From: Caballeronia arationis
GTDB taxonomy: Bacteria > Pseudomonadota > Gammaproteobacteria > Burkholderiales > Burkholderiaceae
DNA length: 64,000 nucleotides
Direction: 5' to 3'
NCBI RefSeq assembly: GCF_001544975.2
Contig: NZ_FCOG02000023.1
Coordinates: 47,285-111,284, forward strand
Shown in pieces: positions 34,502-43,863 of this stretch. Made by a program: the position numbers and the translations under genes. The notes under the pieces were generated by a model. It saw only the letters and a list, made by a program, of their open reading frames with translations, did not search any database and was not told the DNA's origin. Positions within the stretch are counted from its first letter, which is position 1. Each line of letters starts with the position of its first letter.

Positions 34502-34945
34502 ATGTCTGCCGAATCGTTCGACTTCCCCACGAAGTTTTCGCATGTTCGTCCGCAAGACACTGCCTACGCAGGCGAAGGATTGCGCGACTTCTTCCTTTAC
34601 CGCGATCTCGGCATCGCGCACGCGACGGGCGGCAAGGTGCTCGCGCAACTCGTGAAGGCGCATGCCGCACCAGAGCAAGGCACCGGCTGGCACCGCCACG
34701 AGGCCGAGTTCCACATCGTGATCATGCTGAAGGGCTGGGCGCGCTTCATGTATGGCGACAAGGAAACGCTCGTCGCCACCGGCGACTGCGTGCATCAGGC
34801 GCCGGGCATCGTCCACTATCTTTTCGACTACTCCGAAGACATGGAGTATCTGGAGATCGTAGGTCCTGCCGACTTCAGGACGCTCGATGCCACGCCGCCC
34901 TGCGACGTGCCCGCCGTCACGCCGTGGGTGAAGGAGACCGCCTGA
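34502..34945 (+). CDS. Cupin-domain protein
   Basis: 147 aa single cupin barrel. Motif 1 TGWHRHEAEFHIVIMLKG supplies His-His-Glu metal ligands, and motif 2 GDCVHQAPGIVHYLFDY supplies a further His. Small cytoplasmic metal-binding protein; reaction not predictable. AGGAG precedes ATG 34502. Its stop lies 9 bp from the end of the convergent PHA depolymerase gene. Confidence 0.82.
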   Translation: MSAESFDFPTKFSHVRPQDTAYAGEGLRDFFLYRDLGIAHATGGKVLAQLVKAHAAPEQGTGWHRHEAEFHIVIMLKGWARFMYGDKETLVATGDCVHQAPGIVHYLFDYSEDMEYLEIVGPADFRTLDATPPCDVPAVTPWVKETA

Positions 34946-34954
34946 GCATTCCGC

Positions 34955-36457
34955 TCACGCCGATGGCGAAGTCGAACGGTCGCCCTCGCCATCGGTTTCG
35001 ACGGCCTGCGTGCCCGGCACGTCGTCGGCGAGTGCTTGCGGGTCGATCATGTGCTCCGGCGCAATCGCCTCGCGGCGCCGCGAACGTTTCGGCGGCGCGC
35101 CCGCCTTGCCGGTCTTGCCCGGTTCGTTCAGCACGCTCGCGGCCGCCGCGCTCGTGATGGGCGGTATCGACTGCAACGGCACGATCGGCTGCGAGCGCGC
35201 GTTGACGTTGATCGGGCTCGCCTCGTTGTCGTGGATGAGCGCGCGCACGCGCGGATAGATCTGCCGCTCCCAGCGCCTGCCGTTGAAGACGCCATAGTGA
35301 CCGACGCCCGTCTGCACGTGATGCGCCTTCAGGTACGGCCGCAGCTTGTCGCACAGATCCTGCGCGGCGAGCGTCTGCCCGACTGCGCAGATGTCGTCGC
35401 GTTCGCCTTCGATCGTGAGCAGTGCCGTGCGCCGGATCGCCGACGGTTCCACCTTGCGTCCGCGCACTTCGAGTTCGTGCAGCGGCAGCGAATGCCGCTG
35501 AAACACCGTATCGACAGTCTCCAGATAAAAATCCGCAGTCAGATCCATCGTCGCGAAGTATTCTTCGTAGAAGACGCGGATCGAATCCGCGAGATGCTGG
35601 TCACCCTTCGCGCGCTGGTAGTGCATGTCGGCGAACGAATCCATGTGGCGCGAGAGATTCATCGCCATGAATGCGTTTAGCTGCATGAAGCCCGGATACA
35701 CGCGGCGGTACGCGCCTGCGAAGCCGAACGGCACCGCGCTGATCAGATGCTTCTCGAACCATTCGAGTGGCTTGCTCTTCGCAAGCTCGTTCACGCGCGT
35801 CGGGTTGATGCGCGTGTCGATCGGGCCCGCCATCAGTGTCATGCTCGCGGGCTGCGCGGGATCGTTGTCCGCTGCCATCAGGGCGACCGCCGAGAGTGCC
35901 GCGACAGTCGGCTGGCAGACCGCGAGCAGATGCGCGCCCGGACCGATGACCTGTATGAAGTCGATGATGTGCTGCACGTACTCGTCGAAACCGAAGCGGC
36001 CGTGCATCAGCGAGATATCGCGCGGATTGTGCCAGTCGGTGATGTAGACATCGTGATGGGCGAGCATCGTGCGCACGGTGCCGCGCAAGAGCGTCGCGAA
36101 GTGTCCCGACATCGGCGCAATCACGAGCACGCGCGGCTGCGCGTGGTCCGAGCCGGTCCTCGCAGTGTCCTTGGTGAAATGGACGAGCGAACAGAACGGC
36201 GTCAATGCCGCGACTTCCTCGATGACGGGAACCGGCTTGCCGTCGACGTCGACGGAATCGATCTCGAAGGGCGGGCGCGAGTGCGTGAGGCCCGACAGCG
36301 TGAGAAGGTCGCAGGTCGCACGCAGCGACCGGCCCTGCGGCGTCTCGGCGAATTCCTTCCACGCCGCGAGCGAGTGATTCATCAGCGCGGCGCCGTGACG
36401 AACCGGCAGCATCAGGTCGGACAGCACCTGGAAGGCGGGATATGCGAATGGGTTCAT
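34955..36457 (-). CDS. phaZ: Intracellular polyhydroxyalkanoate depolymerase
   Basis: 500 aa. Alpha/beta-hydrolase fold with the catalytic-Cys box AVCQPTVAALS (near 205) typical of intracellular PhaZ enzymes; Asp in EGERDD and His in VQTGVGHYGVFNG complete the triad. Degrades stored polyhydroxybutyrate in granules. Family blocks DWHNPRDISLMHGRFGF and YHVQ-like regions agree. ATG 36457 has GGGAGA just upstream; the longer frame to 36580 lacks support. The last 90 residues form an Ala/Pro/Arg-rich low-complexity tail longer than in the Ralstonia enzyme. A phasin gene 3 kb away supports PHA metabolism. Confidence 0.93.
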   Translation of the reverse strand: MNPFAYPAFQVLSDLMLPVRHGAALMNHSLAAWKEFAETPQGRSLRATCDLLTLSGLTHSRPPFEIDSVDVDGKPVPVIEEVAALTPFCSLVHFTKDTARTGSDHAQPRVLVIAPMSGHFATLLRGTVRTMLAHHDVYITDWHNPRDISLMHGRFGFDEYVQHIIDFIQVIGPGAHLLAVCQPTVAALSAVALMAADNDPAQPASMTLMAGPIDTRINPTRVNELAKSKPLEWFEKHLISAVPFGFAGAYRRVYPGFMQLNAFMAMNLSRHMDSFADMHYQRAKGDQHLADSIRVFYEEYFATMDLTADFYLETVDTVFQRHSLPLHELEVRGRKVEPSAIRRTALLTIEGERDDICAVGQTLAAQDLCDKLRPYLKAHHVQTGVGHYGVFNGRRWERQIYPRVRALIHDNEASPINVNARSQPIVPLQSIPPITSAAAASVLNEPGKTGKAGAPPKRSRRREAIAPEHMIDPQALADDVPGTQAVETDGEGDRSTSPSA

Positions 36458-36801
36458 CGATCTCCCACGGGTGCGCGAAACAAGCAACCAGCTTGCATGA
36501 GACCAGAGCAAGCGCATGGAACCGACAGCGCCAGCACCGGCCGACAAAGGAGGCCCTGAAGAACGCAATACATATGCCAAAGAGCGGCGCGCCTGCGAGT
36601 TTGCGTGATCGGGTGCGTCACGGGCGCGTCACCGGCTCATAGTAGCGTGTTCGGCTTGGCATGGCACTTGCGCCATTCCCGCCCACGCACGCGTTTTGCC
36701 GCCATTTGGTGCGCCACCGCACAGCAGCGTGCATCGAGGCGCACACACGGCACCGGCGCCGCCCGAAAACGTCGCGCATTCCTAACCGGCTGGAGATTCG
36801 T
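36458..36801. other. 344-bp divergent intergenic region (phaZ / GST)
   Basis: Holds the promoters of phaZ and the GST gene. The only clear element is the sigma-54-like site at 36657-36671. Confidence 0.4.
36657..36671 (+). promoter_or_regulatory. Sigma-54-like promoter upstream of the GST gene
   Basis: TGGCATGGCACTTGC matches the -24/-12 consensus, GG-N10-GC, with TTGC at -12. Predicted start near 36683, about 120 bp before the GST ATG. No NtrC-type dyad was noticed nearby. Confidence 0.5.
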
Positions 36802-37455
36802 ATGGCAAATGCGACGCTGACCATCAGCAGCAAGAACTATTCGTCGTGGTCGCTGCGCGGGTGGCTGCTCGCGCGCTTCAGCGGCCTGCCGTTCGAGGAA
36901 GTCGTCATGCCCCTCGACGATCCCGCCGCGCGCGCCGAACTGCTGCTGCTTTCGCCTTCGATTCTCGTGCCCTGCCTCGTCCACAACGGCATCAAGGTGT
37001 GGGACACGCTCGCGATCGCCGAATACCTGAACGAAGTCTGCCCCGACGCCAAGGTCCTTCCCGCCGACCGCCGCGAACGCGCGCATTGCCGCGCGATCTG
37101 CGGCGAGATGCATTCGGGCTTTGTCTCGCTGCGCTCCGCCCTGCCGATGAACCTCAAGGCGCACTTTCCGGGCTTCAAGGTCTGGGCGCGCGCGCAGACC
37201 GACATCGAACGCGTGACGACCATCTGGCACGAGTGCCTCGCGCAGTACGGCGGCCCGTTCCTGTTCGGCGAGCGCAGCGCGGCGGACGCGATGTTCGCGC
37301 CGGTCGTGACGCGCTTCGTGACCTACGACGTGAAGCTCGATCCCGAGATCGTCGAATACGGGCAGCGCATTCTCGCGATGCCGGAGATGCAGCAGTGGAT
37401 CTCGGACGCGCAGCACGAAGCCGAGGAAATTGACGAACTCGACGTCGAGTTCTGA
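36802..37455 (+). CDS. Glutathione S-transferase family protein
   Basis: 217 aa. N-terminal thioredoxin-like domain with KNYSSWSLRGWLLA (catalytic Ser region) and SPSILVPCLVHNGIKVWDTLAIAEYL (glutathione-binding cis-Pro and Asp-Thr). C-terminal helical domain contains FLFGERSAADAMFAPVVTRF. Resembles the YfcF-like or zeta-like GSTs; substrate unknown. GGAG precedes ATG 36802; a longer frame to 36661 is not supported. A sigma-54-like site lies upstream. Confidence 0.88.
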   Translation: MANATLTISSKNYSSWSLRGWLLARFSGLPFEEVVMPLDDPAARAELLLLSPSILVPCLVHNGIKVWDTLAIAEYLNEVCPDAKVLPADRRERAHCRAICGEMHSGFVSLRSALPMNLKAHFPGFKVWARAQTDIERVTTIWHECLAQYGGPFLFGERSAADAMFAPVVTRFVTYDVKLDPEIVEYGQRILAMPEMQQWISDAQHEAEEIDELDVEF

Positions 37456-37478
37456 ACGCACGCGTTTCGCCCGCATGT

Positions 37479-38468
37479 TCAGCCGCGCACCTTCAGCACC
37501 GCCGCCCCCGTGACGCGGCCGGCGCGCAGGTCGTCGAGCGCGCGGTTCGCGTCGGCGAGCGGATAGGCGGTCGTGCGCGCCTCCAGATGGAACTGGCCCG
37601 CGAGCTTCATGAATTCGCGGCCGTCCTCGCGCGTGAGGTTCGCCACCGACACGACGCGCCGCTCGCCCCACAGGAGCGCGTACGGAAATGACGGAATGTC
37701 GCTCATGTGGATCCCGCCGCACACGACAATCCCTCCCTTCCTCACGGCCTTCAGGGCGGCCGGCACCAGCGCGCCGGCCGGGGCGAAGACGAGCGCAGCA
37801 TCGAGTTCGTCGGGCGGCATTTCATCGCTGCCACCGGCCCATACCGCCTTGAGGTCGAGCGCGAGCTGCTGCGCGGCGGCGTCGCCCGGGCGCGTGAATG
37901 CGTACACGCTGCGCCCCTGATGGCGCGCCACCTGCGCGACGATATGAGCCGCCGCACCGAAACCGTAGATGCCGATGCGCTCCGCGTCGCCGGCCATCGT
38001 GAGCGTGCGGTAGCCGATCAGTCCCGCGCACATCAGCGGCGCCGCTTCGATGTCCGAATAGCGCGGCGGCAGGTGAAGGCAGTAGCGGCTGTCGGCGGCG
38101 ACGCGTTCCGCGTAGCCGCCATCGAGCGTATAACCGGTGAAGCTGGGTGCGTCGCAGAGATTTTCGCGGCCCGCGCCGCAATACCGGCAATGTCCGCAAG
38201 TGTGGCCGAGCCACGGCACGCCGACGCGGTCGCCCGGCACGAAGTCCGTCACACCGACACCCACCGCCGTCACGATGCCGATGATCTCGTGTCCCGGCAC
38301 GAGAGGCAGCTTCGGCTGCGTGAGTTCGCCGTCGACGACATGCAGGTCGGTGCGGCACACGCCGCACGCATGGACGTCAATCATGAGCTTGCCGGTATCA
38401 AGAACCGGATCGGGCAGATCCCGCTCGACCAGCAAGGGCGACGTGCCGTCGAAGACCATGGCGCGCAT
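37479..38468 (-). CDS. Zinc-dependent alcohol dehydrogenase family protein
   Basis: 329 aa medium-chain dehydrogenase. Catalytic zinc ligands in HACGVCRTDLHVVDG and LVPGHEIIG. The structural zinc lobe CGHCRYCGAGRENLC has all four Cys. The nucleotide-binding region IGIYGFGAAAHIVAQVA is a slightly altered GxGxxG motif. Oxidises or reduces alcohols/aldehydes with NAD(P). ATG 38468 has GGAG upstream; the longer frame to 38699 is unlikely. Convergent with the GST gene, 23 bp apart. Confidence 0.9.
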   Translation of the reverse strand: MRAMVFDGTSPLLVERDLPDPVLDTGKLMIDVHACGVCRTDLHVVDGELTQPKLPLVPGHEIIGIVTAVGVGVTDFVPGDRVGVPWLGHTCGHCRYCGAGRENLCDAPSFTGYTLDGGYAERVAADSRYCLHLPPRYSDIEAAPLMCAGLIGYRTLTMAGDAERIGIYGFGAAAHIVAQVARHQGRSVYAFTRPGDAAAQQLALDLKAVWAGGSDEMPPDELDAALVFAPAGALVPAALKAVRKGGIVVCGGIHMSDIPSFPYALLWGERRVVSVANLTREDGREFMKLAGQFHLEARTTAYPLADANRALDDLRAGRVTGAAVLKVRG

Positions 38469-39076
38469 GACGAACGCTCCTTTTATAGAAGTGCTTAAGC
38501 AACGGACTGCAACTACCCGATGCTGCAACTGCATATCGGCGGCGCAGGCCGCTTGCTGGGGCGGCGGCGTCCGCGCTGGTGCAGGCTTGCACCGGATCGT
38601 GCGGCGGCGCCGATGCTCGCGCGGCGCACGGATGTTCACATCGGGTGACAAAAGGTTTATCCGCGTTTCCGAGCATAGGCAATCCGGGGCGGCGTGCATA
38701 CCGGCGCGCGCATCGTCGATGGTCTTGCTGCGTCGATATGGCGCACGACGCCGCCTCGCGACTGTCAGATTTGGCGCCTAGACTCGAAACAGAAGCGGAA
38801 AATAAACTGAACGAAGATGAGGGTCGTCGCGAATAGGAAGGAACTTCGGCATCGGCCTTGCTTTCTTACGACACTGGAAGCAGACAACCAGGCGTCATAC
38901 GGGCGCAGTCGACAGAAGTTGCTGCGATGCAATGCATCGCCCAGAAGAATGAAGACATGGCCGGTATGCGCGCACACGCGCCGTCATGCCAAAGCTGATG
39001 GACCGGCAGTCGAAGCGCCCGTCGCGCGCCTCGCCCGGTCATCGTATTCAATCGAATCGAAGTTGTGGAGGATGTC
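38469..39076. other. 608-bp intergenic region
   Basis: Between the divergent alcohol dehydrogenase and hypothetical genes. Contains the 16-bp dyad GGTGCA-GGCT-TGCACC (38578-38593) and a looser one, TGTTCAC-ATCGG-GTGACA (38633-38650), both upstream of the dehydrogenase and possible operators. Short frames here have no ribosome binding sites or recognisable products. Confidence 0.4.
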
Positions 39077-39451
39077 ATGCGTATTACCGTCAAGCTCGAT
39101 GCGTTCGAGCGCGTCGATTCCGGCGCCTTCGCCATCCTGTGGCTCGACAAGGACACACGCCGCTGGTCGCGCGAAGGCCATCAGAGCGTCGATCTGCCCG
39201 ACTGGGGCGATCTACAGGCACGGCCGGACGGCACGCTCATCTGCGGCCAGCATGCCGACTCGCCGCTCTGCGTGCTCGAACGGCTGGATTTCGACGTCGC
39301 CGGCGGCCCGGCCGAAGGCCAGGCCGGCCGTGCGCTCTGGTACGCGCACGGTTCGCGGGAGCCAGCAGCCGGCCGCTGGCATGTGCAGTGCATCGACCGC
39401 GAGCACATCAGGGCCGAGCACAGCGTCTTCGCCGGCGAGGAAAACGTCTAG
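39077..39451 (+). CDS. Conserved hypothetical protein
   Basis: 124 aa acidic soluble protein starting MRITVKLDAFERVDSG. GGAGG 6 nt before ATG 39077 supports translation and decides the start over an ATG 12 bp earlier. Rich in Trp (WLDKDTRRWSR, LPDWGDLQARPDG). No catalytic motif, membrane segment or family that I recognise. Stands alone upstream of the phasin gene. Confidence 0.6.
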   Translation: MRITVKLDAFERVDSGAFAILWLDKDTRRWSREGHQSVDLPDWGDLQARPDGTLICGQHADSPLCVLERLDFDVAGGPAEGQAGRALWYAHGSREPAAGRWHVQCIDREHIRAEHSVFAGEENV

Positions 39452-39790
39452 CGAGGACGTTCGGACAAGCGGGAGGTAGAGCCTTCAGATCGCGTCGAAG
39501 CCTCACGCCGTAGCTTTCGCGTGAGCGGCACTCCCGCGCTCGCGATACCGCAGCGGTTCCATTCCTTCTCCCCGGCGGGCGCGCGCTCACGCGCCCCTTT
39601 CCGCACAAGCGCGGCGCCCTCAACCTGCGCGTCGCGCTCTGGTGTTTTCCCTTGGGTCTGTTGGTCTCCGGATGTTGGTAGTATCAGTGGCCGGCAAGGT
39701 CGTTCGAACGAACGTACTCGGCGCGCGCGAGGGCACCGCCGCGCTGCGAAACCGAACTGCGCGACAAGTCGCAGACCCAGGGAGACACGC
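39452..39790. other. 339-bp intergenic region upstream of the phasin gene
   Basis: Presumed phasin promoter region. A frame runs through it into the phasin gene but has no start signal. No repeat or terminator seen. Confidence 0.4.
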
Positions 39791-40216
39791 ATGAATCAAG
39801 CAAAATTCGCCGATCCTTTCAGCCAGTTCGCCGCAATATTCCAGCAATACAAGCTGCCCGGCTTCGACGTGTCGGCGATTCTCGAATCGCGGCGCAAGGA
39901 CGTCGAAGCGCTCGCCGCGGCCAATCAGGTGGCGTTTGGCGGCATGCAGGCGCTGCGCGACAAGCAGCTCGAAATCCTGCGCCGCACGCTGAGCGAACTC
40001 GAAGTGATCGCGCAGCAACTGGAAGCTTCGCCGAAGAAGCTGTCGTTCGATGCAACCGAAGTCGTGCAACGCGCGCTGCGCGACGGTCTCGCCGACATGG
40101 AAGACATCGCGCGCACCACCCAGCAGACTCAGGCCGAAGCCTATGCGCTCGTTGCGCAGCGCATGGACGACGCGCTCAAGGAGCTGAAGGCATCGCTCTC
40201 CCGGCCAAACAGCTGA
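39791..40216 (+). CDS. Phasin family protein
   Basis: 141 aa, helical, amphipathic. Pattern FAAIFQQYKLPGFDVSAILESRRKDVEALAAANQVAFGGMQAL followed by heptad-like helices (DKQLEILRRTLSELEVIAQQL, ADMEDIARTTQQTQAEAYALV) matches granule-associated phasins that coat polyhydroxyalkanoate inclusions. GGAGA precedes ATG 39791. Shorter than PhaP of Ralstonia (about 190 aa). With phaZ at 34955-36457 it indicates PHA storage. Confidence 0.88.
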   Translation: MNQAKFADPFSQFAAIFQQYKLPGFDVSAILESRRKDVEALAAANQVAFGGMQALRDKQLEILRRTLSELEVIAQQLEASPKKLSFDATEVVQRALRDGLADMEDIARTTQQTQAEAYALVAQRMDDALKELKASLSRPNS

Positions 40217-40324
40217 AGCCCGCCGAAGCGCCCCGCTGTCAGACCGCTCGCATGCGGTCGTGAGCGGCCGCGCGCGTGGCTCGGCCGCGAAGCGCGATGC
40301 CGCCCGTTACGCGGAGGTTCTGCG

Positions 40325-41137
40325 ATGGACTACGACGATTTCACGGCATTCGAACACCGTGGCTGGGAGCATATCGTCCAGCCGTACGAGAGTTATTTTG
40401 GCTACCTGACGGCGCAGTCTCATGGCGCGCTGCTCGACGCGCTCGAAGTCGGCGCGGGAACGCGCATGCTCGACGTCGCGACCGGCCCCGGCAATCTGGC
40501 CGCGGCGGCGCTGGAGCGAGGCGCGACACTCTCGGCCGTCGATTTCTCCGCGGCGATGATCGCGCATGCACGGCAGTCGCATCCCGACGTCGAGTTTCAG
40601 GTCGCGAGTGCCGAATCGCTTCCGTTCGAGGACGAGAGCTTCGATGCGGTCGGCATCAGTTTCGGCATGCTGCATTTTCCGCATCCGGAAGCGGCGCTCG
40701 CCGAGGCGGCCCGCGTGCTGCGCAAGGGCGGGCGCGTGGCGTTCACGGTATGGGCCGCGCCCAAGCGGGCGGTCGGCTTCCAGATGGTACTCGACGCCGT
40801 GCAGCAGCACGGCAGGCTGGATGTCGCGCTGCCCGCGGCGCCGCCGTTCTTTCGCTTCAGCGATGCCGACGAATCGAAGCGCGTCCTCGCCGAGGCGGGG
40901 TTTGCCGATCCGCAGGCGGTCGAAGTCGATCAGACGTGGCACCTCGCGCCGCCCGAGACGCCGTTTCACGGCCTGCTGCGCGGCGGCGTGCGCATGGGTG
41001 CGTTGCTTCGCGCGCAGGAGCCTTCGGCGCTGGCGAGGATCGAAAAAGAAGTGAAGGCGCGCGCCGCGGCCTATCTCCGGGACGGCCAGTTGCTCGTGCC
41101 GATGCCGTGCATGCTGGCATCGGCGATAAAGCGCTAG
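40325..41137 (+). CDS. Class I SAM-dependent methyltransferase
   Basis: 270 aa. Motif I MLDVATGPGNLAAAALERG (near 50) binds SAM; motif II acidic residue region SAVDFSAAMI; VGISFGMLHFPHPEAALAEAARVLRKGGRVAFTVWA is the UbiE/Methyltransf_11-type core. Target unknown. GGAGG precedes ATG 40325. Convergent with the hybrid kinase gene, 13 bp apart. Confidence 0.85.
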   Translation: MDYDDFTAFEHRGWEHIVQPYESYFGYLTAQSHGALLDALEVGAGTRMLDVATGPGNLAAAALERGATLSAVDFSAAMIAHARQSHPDVEFQVASAESLPFEDESFDAVGISFGMLHFPHPEAALAEAARVLRKGGRVAFTVWAAPKRAVGFQMVLDAVQQHGRLDVALPAAPPFFRFSDADESKRVLAEAGFADPQAVEVDQTWHLAPPETPFHGLLRGGVRMGALLRAQEPSALARIEKEVKARAAAYLRDGQLLVPMPCMLASAIKR

Positions 41138-41150
41138 ACCTGCGGCGGCT

Positions 41151-43724
41151 TCACGCGCCGTCGGTCAGGCCGGTCAGTTCGCTTTGCAGCACCGCGAAGT
41201 CGACGGGCTTCGCCAGCATGCGCACGCCCGGAATCGGCTCGCCAATCTCGGCGCTGTTGCCGTACCCGGACACCAGCAGCACGCGCATGCCCGGCCGCGT
41301 GCGCCGCACTTGCCGAGCGAGTTCGGCTCCCGACATGCCGGGCAGGCTCATGTCGCTGAGGAGCGCGTCGAATTCCTCCCGCGCCACGACGGCTAGCGCC
41401 TCTTCCGCGCTAGCCACGGCAGTGCATTCGAGACCGAGGATGGTCAGCAGGTCGTGCATCGCTTCGCGCGAGTCCGTTTCGTCCTCGACGAGCAGTATCG
41501 ACCGGCCGCCTGCCGCGCGCGCCGGCGACTGCATCTGCGAGGCGCCCGCTGTTCTGTCCGCTTCAGCGCGCGTTTCGCTGCCGGCTTGCGCGCCGCGATC
41601 GAGCGCCGCGCGGATCTTGCGAGCGAGATCGTCGCGCCGATACGGCTTGTTGAGCAGCGTGACGCCGCGATCGAGCTTGCCTTGATGGAAGATCACGTCG
41701 CGCGTGTAGCCCGAGGTGAACAGCACCGGTATCGGCGGTGTGTGCGCAGCCGCGCGCCGCGCGAGTTCGGCGCTTTTCACTTCGCCCGGCATCACCACGT
41801 CGGTGAACAGCAGATCGATCGGCGTGCCGCTCTCGATGAGCCTCGCCGCTTCGTCGCCATCCGCCGCCTTCAGCACTTCGTAGCCGAGTTCCGCGAGCAA
41901 TTCGACGGCGGCAATCCGCACATCGGCATCGTCCTCGACGACCAGCACCGTTTCGTGCGCCCCGAGCGGCACGCCGCCCGTATCGGCGGCTTCGGGCGTC
42001 TCTTCCTCGTCGCAGCGGGGGAAATACAGACATACCGTCGTGCCGCGGCCCAGCTCGCTCTCGATGGCGGTGTGCCCGCCGCTCTGCTTGACGAAGCCGA
42101 ACACCATGCTGAGGCCGAGGCCCGTGCCGCGGCCATCGGGCTTGGTGGTGAAGAAAGGCTCGAACGCGTGTTCCAGGACCTCGGGCGCCATGCCCGCGCC
42201 GGTATCGGACACCGAAAAGCGCAGATAGTCGCCGCGCGGCAGCTCGCCGGACTCGCGACAGCACGCGTGGTCGGCCTCCGTTTCCGCACTGATGACGACA
42301 TTGGTCGCCGTCAGTGTCAGCGTGCCGTCGCCGTGCATGGCGTCGCGCGCGTTGATGGCGAGATTGAGCAGCGCGTTTTCCAGCTGGTTGCGATCGACGA
42401 GCACGTTCCATGACGCGGCATCGCTATGGGTCTCCACGGCGACGGTCTCGCCCAGCACGCGATGCAGCATCTCCTTCATGCCCGCGAGCAGCCGTGCCGG
42501 ATTGACCACCGCGGGCGACAGCGGCTGGCGCCGAGCGAACGCGAGCAGTTGCGAGGCTAGCCGCGCGCCGCGCTGCACGGCGTCGGTCGCGGCCGACAAC
42601 CGGCGCTGCGTGGCGGCGTCGTTGCCGGCGCTCGTCGCGAGCATCTGCAGATTGCCGCTGATGACCTGCAGCACGTTGTTGAAATCGTGTGCGACGCCGC
42701 CCGTCAGGCTGCCGATCGCTTCCATCTTCTGCGCCTGGCGCAACTGCGCCTCGGCGGCGGCGCGCGCGGCGACCGCATCGGCGACGCGCTGCTCCAGCGT
42801 GCCCGTCAGGTGGCGCAGCGCTTCCTCGGCGATCTTGCGCTCGTGGATATCGATCAGCACGCCCGGGTAGCGTCTGGGCGCACCCTTCTCGTCGAATTCG
42901 CAGCGACCGTTCGCCTGCACCCATCCGTAGCTGCCGTCGGGCCGGCGAATGCGGTACTCGGCGTTGAGCGGCTGGCGCGTGACCAGCGTCTCGGTCGCCA
43001 TGCGTTCGAGCCGCTCGCGGTCGTCGGGATGCACCACGTCGTTCGCAATCTCGCGCGGCAACCCGCGCGCGGCTGCCTCCACGTCGACGCAGAAGGTGCG
43101 CGCAAAGCGCTCGTCGCCCGTGACCGTGTCGGTGGCGACGTCCCAGACCCAGGTGCCGAGCACCGCGCCGGTGTTCAGCGCAAGCTGCAAACGTTCGTCG
43201 GTCGCGCGGAATGCGACTTCGGCGGCCTCGCGGTGCCGCTCGGAGAGAATCCGCCCGGTCGTTTCCACGACGACCGCGAGGACGCCGGCCGGCGCGCCGT
43301 CGTCGCCGGGCACGGGGCTGTAGTACAGATCCATCCACACCTCTTCCGGCCGGCCGTTGCGCAGGAGCACGAGCACCTTGTCGCGATACGTGAGCGTGCC
43401 GCCGGCGAGGCAGGTGTCCAGCACGTTGCGATTGAAACTAGCGACCTCCGGCCAACCGAGCTCCACCGGCGAGCCGAGCAGGTAGGGATGCCGGCCGCCC
43501 GCGAAGCTCGCGTAGGCGTCGTTGTAGATCATGTAGCCCTGCCGCCCCCACAACATGACGAGCGGCAACGGCGAAGCCAGCAACAGTTGCACGGCCGTCG
43601 CGAGCGCGCGCGACCAGGCTTCGATCGGACCGAGTTCGGTCTGCGACCACTCGAACGCCTTGATGCGTCCGGCCATCTCGCCCTTCCACCCCGGGCAGCC
43701 GTGATCCTCATTCAAAAAGGGCAT
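41151..43724 (-). CDS. PAS-containing hybrid histidine kinase with two receivers
   Basis: 857 aa, soluble. Order: PAS-like domain (residues 20-165, with LVMLWGRQGYMIYNDAYASF), PAS_3 domain (175-300, with YRIRRPDGSYGWVQANGRCE), coiled coil (305-340), HisKA with His in GGVAHDFNNVLQVISGN (near 355), HATPase (INARDAMHGDG, DTGAGMAPE, GTGLGLSMV), receiver 1 (VLVVEDDADVR, Asp in LLFTDVVMPG, Lys in LLNKPYR) and receiver 2 (ILLVEDETDSRE, Asp in ALLSDMSLPG, Lys in MLAKPVD). ATG 43724 has GGAGA upstream; ATG 43742 is possible. Signal and output are unknown; no regulator gene is adjacent. Confidence 0.9.
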   Translation of the reverse strand: MPFLNEDHGCPGWKGEMAGRIKAFEWSQTELGPIEAWSRALATAVQLLLASPLPLVMLWGRQGYMIYNDAYASFAGGRHPYLLGSPVELGWPEVASFNRNVLDTCLAGGTLTYRDKVLVLLRNGRPEEVWMDLYYSPVPGDDGAPAGVLAVVVETTGRILSERHREAAEVAFRATDERLQLALNTGAVLGTWVWDVATDTVTGDERFARTFCVDVEAAARGLPREIANDVVHPDDRERLERMATETLVTRQPLNAEYRIRRPDGSYGWVQANGRCEFDEKGAPRRYPGVLIDIHERKIAEEALRHLTGTLEQRVADAVAARAAAEAQLRQAQKMEAIGSLTGGVAHDFNNVLQVISGNLQMLATSAGNDAATQRRLSAATDAVQRGARLASQLLAFARRQPLSPAVVNPARLLAGMKEMLHRVLGETVAVETHSDAASWNVLVDRNQLENALLNLAINARDAMHGDGTLTLTATNVVISAETEADHACCRESGELPRGDYLRFSVSDTGAGMAPEVLEHAFEPFFTTKPDGRGTGLGLSMVFGFVKQSGGHTAIESELGRGTTVCLYFPRCDEEETPEAADTGGVPLGAHETVLVVEDDADVRIAAVELLAELGYEVLKAADGDEAARLIESGTPIDLLFTDVVMPGEVKSAELARRAAAHTPPIPVLFTSGYTRDVIFHQGKLDRGVTLLNKPYRRDDLARKIRAALDRGAQAGSETRAEADRTAGASQMQSPARAAGGRSILLVEDETDSREAMHDLLTILGLECTAVASAEEALAVVAREEFDALLSDMSLPGMSGAELARQVRRTRPGMRVLLVSGYGNSAEIGEPIPGVRMLAKPVDFAVLQSELTGLTDGA

Positions 43725-43863
43725 ATGACGTTCTCCGCCCATTCGAAAGATGGGCTTCTATTGATATTGGTATGGTCGGTTCGTTATTGCGACCGCCGGC
43801 GCTCCCGCCTTTGCCGATTTTATGCCATGCGACTTTGACCAGACTTAGCGCCTCGGTCGCCTC

